Shown: piece by piece, positions 40,066 to 49,689 of the stretch | How positions within the stretch are numbered: the stretch's first letter is position 1 | Layout of the letters: the number at the start of each line of letters is the position of its first letter | From: Haliclona indistincta | Taxonomy: Eukaryota > Porifera > Demospongiae > Haplosclerida > Chalinidae | Length of the DNA stretch: 64,000 nucleotides | NCBI GenBank assembly: GCA_964017065.1 | Contig: OZ024789.1 | Coordinates: 9,363,422-9,427,421, forward strand | Direction: 5' to 3' | The notes under the pieces: generated by a model | What the model saw: the letters and a program-made list of their open reading frames with translations, nothing else | What the model was told of the DNA's origin: nothing | Databases searched by the model: none | Translations under genes and position numbers: made by a program

Positions 40066-41820
40066 ATGTCTCAACAGTCCATTGTTGCTCTTTTGGCATG
40101 CATTTTTCTGATGAATTCATTCATAAACGGATCTGCTTTCTTTCATCGGCAAAGCCAGCCTCCATACATACAACTCTTGATAGCTGGTACTATTTCACTG
40201 TCTTATCTATTCTATCCAGTACTAGGATGGCTTTCTGATGTCCGCTTCACAAGATACAAGGTCATTAAGCTCAGCTTCTTGCTTGGAACTGCTGTTTTAG
40301 CCGCAGTAGTGATAATAGGAGTTGGAATCAAAGTGGCGTTTGCTTATTACTATCACAAAGCGGAGGTTGCTCTCACAGTTTTGTCCGTCCCTGCTGCTTT
40401 CATTCTTTTGGGTTGCACTGGTCTCTTTCAGGCTAATATCTATCAGTTTGGTCTAGAGCAGCTGCTGGAGGCTCCATCGGAGCAGCTGAGTGCCTTCATA
40501 CACTGGTCTTACTGGTGCCTGAGCTTAGCACGAGCTCCTTTATACTTGACAGCAATAGCTGTGCTATGGTATTACAACAATTGCAAGCTTGAAGAAGCTG
40601 TTGTAAGAGACTCTCCTTCTCACATTTTTATATCAGTGATATACACACAATTTTTAATCTGCTTAGCAGCTTTGCAATGTGTACTCGGTATATTAGGCTC
40701 CTGCTTAATTGCTTGGATGAAAAAGCACTTCTACGTTGAAAAGCCTGGTCACAATCCTTTGAAGATTCCTTACAAAGTGCTAAAGTATGCTTGGAGGCAC
40801 AAGTGTCCTGAGCATCGCAGCGCCTTCACCTACTGGGAGGAGGACATTCCACCTCGTATCGACTTCGGAAAGAGCAAGTATGGCGGACCATTCACCACTG
40901 AAGAAGTGGAAGATACTAAGACATTCCTACGCATTCTTCTCATTCTTTTATCACTAGCTGGTTTCCATCTATCAAACACGGACTCTTCCACAACTTTTTC
41001 ACAACTAGCGAACACCCAATGTCCGTCTTTTTGGATTCTAATGCTCATTGGAGATCCGATGCATCTAGTAACATTCGTAATAATCATCGGCGTTCCAATT
41101 CATCAGTTATTTATGCTTCGCTACTGCAAAAACTACCTCCCTAACATGCTGAAAAGGATGGGCACAGGACTATTTTGCTGTTTACTAAAAGGCACAGCTG
41201 ATCTTATAATTCAAGCTGTTAACATTGACTCATATCCAGAGTGTATTCAATCAGCTGAAAGTACGCTGGTAAGCTGCTACATCTTAAAAATGCAAGTTAC
41301 TGACAACAAGACCTGCTCTTCGTACAATCCATTCCCACACAACGACTGTGCCTTGCAGAATGGTCCGTTCCTACTGCTAATAATTCCAAACTTACTACAG
41401 GGACTGGCTAGTCTTTTGGTATTTCTAACAGCACTCGAGTTCATCTGTGCTCAAGCTCCACTCCGCTTGAAAGGCATACTAATCGGAGTTTGGTATGCAA
41501 TGACGTCTATCAGTATCTTAACAACTACTATCACACAGATCTACCTAAAAGATGAAATCGCCTGGGAGGTTTTTGAAGAAGTAAAATTGTTCTTCATTGC
41601 TTTGTCTTTTTTGCTATTTTTGTGCCTTTCTCAGCGTTATAGTTATCGTGTTCGAGAAGAAACAATCAACTATCATCTCTTAGCAGAGGAAAAGTATGAA
41701 CGAGAGTTTACGCTGAGAGATGAGTATGAGCAGCAGAGGCAAGACGAGTTGAAATCACTTTACCAGTCAGTGAGGCTGCCTGTTACATTTGGTGCAACTG
41801 ATAACATTGCGTCGTCATAG
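40066..41820 (+). CDS. POT/SLC15-type peptide transporter, intronless
   Basis: 584 aa from ATG 40066 in a single exon. The hydrophobicity pattern gives about 12 membrane segments. Segment block 'LGWLSDVRFTRYKVIKLSF' has the post-TM2 Asp/Arg-Lys signature of MFS carriers. 'LLGCTGLFQANIYQFGLEQL' followed by 'FIHWSYWCLSLA' fits the POT (PTR2) signature G-x-GxxP/A...FGxDQ...FxxxYxxxN, although Gly and Asp positions differ. A large Cys-containing extracellular loop follows (ECIQSAE...CALQNG). Proton-coupled peptide or related solute uptake is the family role. The divergent signature makes substrate uncertain. Absence of introns in an intron-rich region may mean retroposition. Its 3' end faces the synphilin-like gene. 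Confidence 0.75.
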   Translation: MSQQSIVALLACIFLMNSFINGSAFFHRQSQPPYIQLLIAGTISLSYLFYPVLGWLSDVRFTRYKVIKLSFLLGTAVLAAVVIIGVGIKVAFAYYYHKAEVALTVLSVPAAFILLGCTGLFQANIYQFGLEQLLEAPSEQLSAFIHWSYWCLSLARAPLYLTAIAVLWYYNNCKLEEAVVRDSPSHIFISVIYTQFLICLAALQCVLGILGSCLIAWMKKHFYVEKPGHNPLKIPYKVLKYAWRHKCPEHRSAFTYWEEDIPPRIDFGKSKYGGPFTTEEVEDTKTFLRILLILLSLAGFHLSNTDSSTTFSQLANTQCPSFWILMLIGDPMHLVTFVIIIGVPIHQLFMLRYCKNYLPNMLKRMGTGLFCCLLKGTADLIIQAVNIDSYPECIQSAESTLVSCYILKMQVTDNKTCSSYNPFPHNDCALQNGPFLLLIIPNLLQGLASLLVFLTALEFICAQAPLRLKGILIGVWYAMTSISILTTTITQIYLKDEIAWEVFEEVKLFFIALSFLLFLCLSQRYSYRVREETINYHLLAEEKYEREFTLRDEYEQQRQDELKSLYQSVRLPVTFGATDNIASS

Positions 41821-42087
41821 CAATGACTTGATGAATTGACACTGTAAATACATGGACGACGTCATAGAGCGTTGTCAAGTATAATTTATTGCTCAATTAT
41901 TGTACTATTATTGCAACTAGCAACTCAGCATTAAATATTATTGTTTGGAAAACTATTATACTCAACAAGGCAGTACAGCTTGCAGTCGCGCCATAAAAGT
42001 TACTCTACACTATTGATTGAGCCGACTGTTTCCGGTGAATTATTTGCTTGGATGCATAACCGACCCATTAGGAACATTGTTATTGTA
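41821..42087. other. Convergent 3' ends with opposite poly(A) signals
   Basis: The transporter stop (41820, plus) and the synphilin-like stop (42088, minus) are 267 bp apart. ATTAAA at 41930-41935 suits the plus gene. TTTATT at 41885-41890 is AATAAA for the minus gene. The two 3' UTRs would overlap. Confidence 0.55.
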
Positions 42088-45000
42088 TTACCTAATTAGC
42101 TGTGGAAACAATTAGTGTAGTGGACTGCAACATGCAGAATCATGCTGTGTCAAACACGATCTCACCTGATTGTTGGTTCTCATCTTGCGAAGTGGTGACA
42201 GTGACCGCATTGCTGAAACTTCTCGATTTTTTCGCTTCTCACGGTTCGCGTGTAAGCGTTCTTCAACAGTGCTCATCTCTCTTCTGTGAGAAAAAAAGCG
42301 TGATTTTGTAAAAAAATTAATGTAGCACACGTACAACAAGGCATGATGCAAAGTATTATGTACGACATGTCATACAAACATGCATATTGAAATAGTCACA
42401 CACAACTTACTTTAACACTTCATTAGGAGTCGTCGCCATGTTGGGATCATGATTAATAGTGATATGCTGAAGCTGAAGTGGTTCTATTGAAAAGAGGAAA
42501 GAATAATAATGATTCTAGATTGTGCACAGAGTGAAAGATTTGATCCTCACTTGGAATATTTTTGATTCTTTTCTTAAATCCACTTTCTTTTCCTTCACTT
42601 GGCGTTGGACTATAGTTTGAAGAGAGTGAGTGGGTGAGTGAGTGAGTGAGTGAGTGAGTGAGTGAGTGAGTGAGTGAGTGAGTGAGTGAGTGAGGGAGTG
42701 AGTGAGTAAGTGAGTGCGTGAGTGAGTGAGTGGGTGAGTGAGTGAATGAGTGAGTGAGGGAGTGAGTGAGTGGGTGGGTGAGAGAGTGATTGAGTGGTGA
42801 GTGATTTAACAAGCAGTATGACATTTTCTCACCTGTCAGATGTTGATTTCTCTTCATCTTGTCCTTTCAGTAGTGATACTGTCAAACCAGCATACTCATC
42901 TCGCATCTAGTAAGTGGTTGAGAACACGCATGTACAACATGAGAAAATGATAATAGGACAATGATCAACCTTGTTCAGTTTCTCCTGGTGCTGTTTCTGT
43001 AGTCTGACCATGGCTGAATGGTGCTCTTGACCTCTCCAATCCAGCTCAGATGAGAGCTGTTCATTCTGCTGCTGTAATCTGCAGAGATTTAAAAGTGGGA
43101 AGAAGTGAAAAATCAAACAGTGTATTTGGAGTACACTACACACTTGGTTTGCATGGATATACATTCGTGCAATAATGCTGCATGCAACAGTGTGACATAG
43201 GCAAGTTTGCGCTGCTTTGTTGCGTGGTACAAAAGTATTTCGCCTTTATAAAACACGTCTTACATTTCCACGTGTTGAGTGAGCAAGAGGACATTTCTGG
43301 AGAGCTTGTAGCACAACTCAACCATCAGCAAGTAGTTCATGCAAGACTGTTGCCCCGTGGCGTCAGCCCAGTCTACTGGAGTCTGGTGCTCTCGATCGGC
43401 AACACTGACATCACATCCCTCATTGATCAGCAGCTAGAAATGAAATGAGAAAAAACAGTCAGTAACAGTGATTCAAATGACTAAGTACGCTTCACTGTAT
43501 TAGTATCACTTAAAAATTTTATGAATCAGACCGTTATCGATGATTCTAAATATATTTACGCTTTTGAAAAGAAGTCTAATAAACTACATTATACAAGGGA
43601 CCCTCAACCGGGCTAAGGTTATTGTGGGTTATTTAATTCTACATACAGTTAAAAATATTGTTTTGTGACTTACTCTTAGGCAATCCAAGTGACCTCGCTG
43701 GGCGGCAAAATGAGCAGGAGTCACGCCAGACTCATCCACGTATGCTACAAAGACAACATACCAGCAAAATGATTCAGCGACCATCTCACAGTGATCATCA
43801 TATTGTTTACACACAGCATCATGCATGCATAATTTCTGGTAATTCAATTTATTACTACGATAGTGACATACCGACATGTTCATTAGTGGAGGCTATTCTG
43901 TGTAACAGATACTCCAAACACTGCGCCTACATGGATGGACACAATGTTAACCTGTGTAATGTCAATGATGTGTACTGAGGGAACACTGTCTGGAAACAAT
44001 ATTAATTTGTGTAGTAATTGCAACCATTAGTCTGCCAGACGGAAGAGTTGTAGATAATAGTAAATTAGACTGACTGTTACGTCATTTTCGTACAAAGCTC
44101 AGACAAATTCCTAGTCGTGTGATGTCATATTGGTGTGGTATAGGTTACGGGTACCTGCCCATGGAATGCAGCGTGGTGCAATAGGGTCTCCCCTCCGGCT
44201 CCTACAACAGTCAGAGACACCCCACCTTCTTCGACCAACCATTTTAGACAGTCCAGATGACCTCCCTACAGTAAAGTAATTTTAAACAAACGTCACACTG
44301 ATTAGGATCATTTAATTGTAATTTCTACAGGAATACAATAAAATAATTATGAGAGATGTGTCTAATAAAAAGTGCTCTTTTCGTGTGTATATAAAACAGC
44401 AGTAAGTGAGTTTAACAGAAGATATGCATCTATAAACAAGTAGCACCTAACATGTTCTAGTGGCTACTTTCTCAGCTCATTAAGCTAAGTTAAGAGAATG
44501 GATCAATGGAGCCATATGCATGAGAAAATTGCTGTTGATAGATCACCTCATTAATGCACACAGCAACCTTAATTGAGTGATACGTATTAATAAGTACTCG
44601 TTTAATTGTTGAATCAAGAACAAATGTTTTACTCCAAAATAGGTCTGAGTTTAATTGTACACATAAAAACCTATTTACAGAACAGCTGCTGCAAAATGAG
44701 TACGTTTGACAAACCTGTATAGCCAGCATTGCAGGTGTGAGAAAGAAATTATCTACATGTTGTAGCATCGATGAAGGCAGGTCTTTCAGCAGGAGTTGGA
44801 TAATGGATAGCTGTCCGTACGCCGCTGCCTTGTGAAGCAAAGTAGAATCATTCTCATCTCGGCACATTGGGTTGACTTCTCGAGAGCTCAAGAGCTTGTG
44901 CTGTGAGGCAAAGAAACAAACTAGTAATAGAGAAATTTTCTTTACTGAATTGAAAAATTATGAGCTTTGTTAAAAAATTTGCAGTTGTATTAACTTATAG

Positions 45001-48000
45001 GCTACAGATACATGTATAGTTGAGCATGTTTTACATGTATCTGTGATAATCGATAAACGCAGCACTTCTCTGTATGATCGCTAAGCTTACCAGGAGCATG
45101 ACATCGCCATTAGCCGCTGCTGAATGCGCAATGACGGCACTGGACACACCCATCTTACTGGAAGCAGGTTGAGGAGGGTAGGGTAGATATGGCGGCGGGG
45201 GAGAAGCAGACTTAGTGTGAGGCTGAGCCTGAGTGTGGTGGTATACTGAGATTCCTGTTGACCTAACCGTGACCTTTGGATAGCCTTTGACCTTTGGTTG
45301 CTGAGAATGGTGAGCCCACTGATCGGTAGGCGGAATACCATAGGCAACTGGGTAAGATGGCTGAACCATCGTGGGAGCTGGAACGTGGGTCATAGTGCTT
45401 GGTGCATGGCTCATTGAAACAGAAGTATAGGCCGAGTGCTTGAACCCGGGGTGAGTGGACGGGTGAGACGGAGAGGTATGCGAGGGAGAAGTGAAGGGCG
45501 GGGGAGTTGGTTGCTTGTGCGGAGGTACGACAGCTGTAGGAAGGGCACTGGAAGGGCCTCTTTCATGACCTTCCATAACCTCTGAAGTAGAGGCTGCAAA
45601 CTCCACAGGCTGCTTGCCGGGATGATGGTGCTGGTGGGGATTATGCTCGATAATACCCTCAGGTGGTGGTGGCGTTTGAGAATGATGTCGCTGGACTAGC
45701 TGATCATGGTGAGTAGGCTGCTTTAGACGAGACTGATGGGATCGCTTGCTGTTGTCTTGTGCTCTTTCAGGACTAGTATGCACTTGAGCAACACTGGATG
45801 GAGGAACAGTGTCTTGCTTTGGCAGCTGCTGTTGACTTTGTGCCGGCTGTTGTTTTTGTTGATCTTGTTGTTTTCTTTGCTCCCATAATCCTAATTGCTC
45901 TAACAACTGTTGATCTTGCTTCTGCCTGTTCTGTGGGAGCTGTTGTTTCTGCCTCTGCTGCATTTGTTGTTGCTGCTGCCTGTGTTCTTGTTGCTGCTGC
46001 TGCCTGTGCTCTTGTTGCTGTTGTAGGTGCCTTTGTTCCTGCTGCTTTTGTTGCAACAACTGTTCTTGCTGCTTCTGTTGCTGTCGTATTTGCTCTTGCT
46101 GCTGTAGCTGTTCTTGCAGCTTTTGATTTAGTTGCTCAGGCTGCTTTGGCTGCTCCTGCTGCTGCATCTGTTCTTGTTGCCTTTTTTGCTGTCGTATTTG
46201 CTCTTGCTGTCGTATTTGCTCCTGCTGCTGCTGCATCTGTTCTTGCTGCTTTTTTTGCTGTCGTATTTGCTCTTGCTGTCGTATCTGCTCTTGCTGCTGT
46301 ATCTGTTCTTGCTGCTTTTTTTGCTGTCGTATTTGCTCTTGTTGCTGCAGATGCTCTTTTAGCTGCATCTGTTCTTGCTGTTTTTGTTGCTGTCTTGCAC
46401 TCTGTGGCTGTTCCTGCTGTTTTGGTGATTGAACAGTACTCTGTACATGAATCTGCAGCTTGCTAGGCGGAGGAGAAAATGTAGACTGGGCCTGTGGTGG
46501 AGGGAAACTGTACTCTTTTGTTCTTTTTGGCGACAACAACTGGTCGAGCTTTTCTGTGGAGCCGCCAAACTGAGCAATTCGTGTAGCAACAATGTTCGAC
46601 CATGCTGGATGTGGGATCTGATGATTGTCATTGGCTGGATGATGGTCACTTGACGTACGCAATTTCGAATGCTGCACCAATAAAGGATCGCTACTAGAAC
46701 CTAGATGATCATCAGGAACTTTTTTCTGTGAGTTAGGTCGGTGAGCAGCAGAGGAAGGGCGTTGTTTGGATGAAATGTGATGCCCAGCAGGCGAAGAGCT
46801 AGTCCTCACTATAACTGATGGAGGCGGTATCCTGCTCTGTTGTGAGTAGTTAGCTGATCGAGAAGATGGTGGGAGGAGAGAGGGTGGGTTAGAGCGTCCC
46901 TGAGAGAGTGGGAGTGGAGGCGGTCTTGAGGAGGGAGCCGGAGGATAGGCCTGTGGTGCAGTCCAGGCATGCGAGCTGTGTAATAGTGGGAGAAGAGAAT
47001 AGAATTACGCAGTACAAACTCATGCATTCCAATGATAACCACAGTCCTGTGATGCTGTTCATCCCATCCCACAGAGGAATGATGAGGGAGACATATCACG
47101 ATCACCGTGGCTTTTCTCCCACTCGTCTCACCTAACTGTTCTTGATCCTCTGCTTTCTCCTCCAGCACCTCTGGTCGCTATTTTCCTGGTCCCATTGGCT
47201 GCCTATGAAATGCGTACACAAAACTCACAAACTGGTGGAAAATCCATCAATACTGATAAAAATTATTATTAATTTTGTCATGCTAATACACCAAATTTAT
47301 TGTGATCCGCAAGTTGACTGCTGTTAACAAGCTAATGAGATAATTGATACAAATTACTAGGCTGTGCGGCTTCAAATTTTAATGATAATTTGAAGCAGTA
47401 ACAGGTGTCAAGTGATCATAATTTTATTATGATGCAACAATGCTATAGATAGAGTACGTAAACAGTGAAACAACTAATATGGCTGAAGTACATTCCTCTA
47501 TAGTCCCCTGCTGAGTTGAGCTAGTCATTAGAGTATGAATTATCTCAAAGCATGACTTCTGTTTTGTGGGAACGGGCTCAGCTAATGATATTCATATTGC
47601 ATATTTGAGGCCATGCGTACAAACAACGCTAGACCGCAACAAGCTAGGCTTACCTGGAGATGGCGAGGATTTGAAGACATCATCGGTTCCGACTCGTCCA
47701 CAGGGCATTCATCGTCCGTAGGAGAGTCGACGAAGTCTTTGGAAGTGGTAGTTACAACTCTACCATCTTCAGCCATCCAGTGGTATTCGTGGGTGAGCTG
47801 GACAAAGAAGCAATTTATAACAAGTCAGAGCAGGGCAGAGGAAACATTTAAATCGCGTGCAGCAAAGCACTGTGCTTTAGTATTTACACACGCACATCTG
47901 TGAGTTCAACAGACTAGTTGTTACAGCAACGTGCTATCGCTACAAACAACTCAGTTATAGACTCTATCGATACACACAATAACAACAGTGGTTTACCCTG

Positions 48001-48282
48001 CAGGCGTATCACTGGACAGAAAGGCGATATGATACCAACAGCGCTGATTATCTATAGATCCAGAAGAGCAAACCAATGCCTCAAGTCAGGAAAGCAAAGC
48101 CTTTTCATCTGAGAGAACGCTGCAACGATTGTTTATATAGCCGTGAAAACAGGACACTTTATAAACTGCACAAGCGAGGCCGTACAAATGCCGGTGCTCG
48201 TTAGCGACACGCGCGCTCTCCCACGCGGCTGTAGCAACGTCACTAGCTGCTGTACGTGTTTACTCACCGTCTCCATGCTCAT
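42088..48282 (-). CDS. SNCAIP: Synphilin-1-like ankyrin/coiled-coil protein with Gln-rich region
   Basis: Fifteen exons close in phase to 1050 aa: 48268-48282, 47654-47797, 47132-47202, 45091-46975, 44715-44900, 44155-44265, 43872-43926, 43674-43744, 43264-43433, 42970-43078, 42833-42906, 42551-42609, 42411-42483, 42166-42283 and 42088-42099. Exon 4 encodes a Pro/Ser region, then a ~190-residue Q-rich stretch of QQEQIRQQ repeats, then a His/Pro-rich region. Four to five ankyrin repeats follow (TLLHKAAAYG, TLLHHAAFHG, TPAHFAAQRG, TPVDWAD). The 'CMNYLLMVELCYKLSRNVLLLTQ' coiled coil strongly recalls the synphilin-1 block after its ankyrin repeats. Synphilin-1 is a scaffold that binds alpha-synuclein in vertebrates. 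The Q-rich exon is extra. Start ATG chosen as first after an upstream non-ATG open frame. Confidence 0.7.
42627..42800. repeat. (GAGT)n microsatellite
   Basis: About 43 GAGT units with variants. On the gene's sense strand it is CTCA repeat between exons 11 and 12. Confidence 0.95.
45860..46410 (-). repeat. Coding CAG/CAA-rich repeat (poly-Gln region)
   Basis: Mixed CAA/CAG codons encode QQ-rich heptad-like units (EQIRQQKKQQ). Mixed codon use shows it is not a simple CAG expansion. Confidence 0.9.
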
Positions 48283-48546
48283 TGATCCGTACTGCAACAC
48301 ACGGTGGTCCAGAAAAGCCCTCACACAAACACGAACTGGATGGAAAGGGATGGCGGCTCAAGCTCTGCATGTGTACACGTGATCAACGCCCACGCAATCA
48401 TTAGTGTTGCCTTGACTAAATCAACAAACAATCAAAAAATGATTTATAGCATAATAATACATATATACTGCACAAAAGTTTCATATTATTATCTCGGTAT
48501 TATTATGATAATACGATGAGGTAAAAAGTAATGTCTGAACTTGACA

Positions 48547-49575
48547 CTACTGCAGAGGTGGAAATATCTCGGCTATCATACATCTGACACCGCCTCCTCC
48601 CAGGGTTTCTATCGTCTCAACAGGCGAGTGAACGATACTGGAAGAAGACTCGATCGCTATTCGTTGCGACTCTTCTAAAGAATTATAAGAAGCTGTAGAC
48701 ATCACCATGATCTTGTCGCCTGATTGGTTGTACAGCTGGAGTACGTTGCCGAGGAAACTGTTTACTTGATCTTCCGTAATGGTCACGATTTTTCTTCCAG
48801 ACATCTCGAGTGACTGTCGAACTGTATCACGTTCTTGCTGATCTCTGATGCAGTCCAGGCACACGATGGCTATGTCTTCGCCCACACACATCATCACGTT
48901 CGTGTGATAGATCGATTTGAGCTGGTCTGAAACACGTTGTGAGGCCGAGAATATGACCGGCTTATACCCAAGCAGGTCACTATAGTGACGTACAAGGTCG
49001 GGATTGGTCCGGGCAGAGCAGCAAGCATACAGTACTTTGTGATGTCGATCCAATACCAAGCTGCCTGTTCCTTCCAAAAATTTCTCTTCTTCCTCATAAC
49101 CACTATAATCCAAAACAACAGCTCCCAGTTTCCGGCGCCATTTTTGTACCAATTCTTCTCTTCGTTCCTTCCTCCTGGCCTCAGCCATCATGGGGTATAG
49201 AATCAGTAGACGACGCTCGCCATCAAACGATATCCAATTGTTTGGGAAAACAGCATCTGGCAAGACGTCTTCTCGATCATCCTCTACGTTTACCTCGACT
49301 CCAGCCGTCCTTAGAGCGGATACTAAACCGTTAAACTCCCCCACTGCCCTCTGTTTGGCCTCAGCCGGCTTTATCCCAGACGACGCGTTCTGAAAATGGT
49401 TGTCTGAAACAGTTTCAGGGTTACAACCAAAGTTAGAAGGGCGAATCATCATTACGCGATTGGTGATGGCTCGAAAAGGTAGTTCTCTTTCAGTAGACAT
49501 TGTTACCAGCCGCCTCCTGAAGAGTGATGCCTGCGGCGCAATAGCCCTTTTGAGAAGGAGCGGTAGTGAATACAT
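48547..49575 (-). CDS. CtlX-type amidinotransferase-fold hydrolase
   Basis: 342 aa, single exon, ATG at 49575 (the open frame upstream starts with GTG only). 'VMMIRPSNFGCNPETVSDNHFQ' and 'DAVFPNNWISF' are the signature of the CtlX / arginine-deiminase-related family in the guanidino-group-modifying superfamily. The catalytic set is visible: Glu in 'FLEGTGSLVLD', His in 'YHTNVMMCVGE' and Cys near the end in 'GGGGVRCMIAE'. CtlX proteins of bacteria hydrolyse citrulline. Related enzymes act on arginine derivatives. The substrate here is inferred as a ureido or guanidino amino acid. The first ~25 residues (MYSLPLLLKRAIAPQASLFR) are basic, free of acids and amphipathic, like a mitochondrial presequence. 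A start at MSTERE would remove it. Confidence 0.85.
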   Translation of the reverse strand: MYSLPLLLKRAIAPQASLFRRRLVTMSTERELPFRAITNRVMMIRPSNFGCNPETVSDNHFQNASSGIKPAEAKQRAVGEFNGLVSALRTAGVEVNVEDDREDVLPDAVFPNNWISFDGERRLLILYPMMAEARRKERREELVQKWRRKLGAVVLDYSGYEEEEKFLEGTGSLVLDRHHKVLYACCSARTNPDLVRHYSDLLGYKPVIFSASQRVSDQLKSIYHTNVMMCVGEDIAIVCLDCIRDQQERDTVRQSLEMSGRKIVTITEDQVNSFLGNVLQLYNQSGDKIMVMSTASYNSLEESQRIAIESSSSIVHSPVETIETLGGGGVRCMIAEIFPPLQ

Positions 49576-49689
49576 CTTCAAGTGGTTATTACAATGGAAA
49601 CAAGATTGACAAATTTTCACGTATTACAGAATTTTGATTTATACATGAGTGGTCATGTGATCAACATAGATAGTAACTTGAGAAATCTG

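Noticed and set aside
45798..46466. Plus-strand Val/Ala/Leu-rich ORF antisense to the Gln-rich exon
   Set aside because: It is the complement of CAA/CAG repeats. The minus frame is fixed by splice phase and ankyrin homology.
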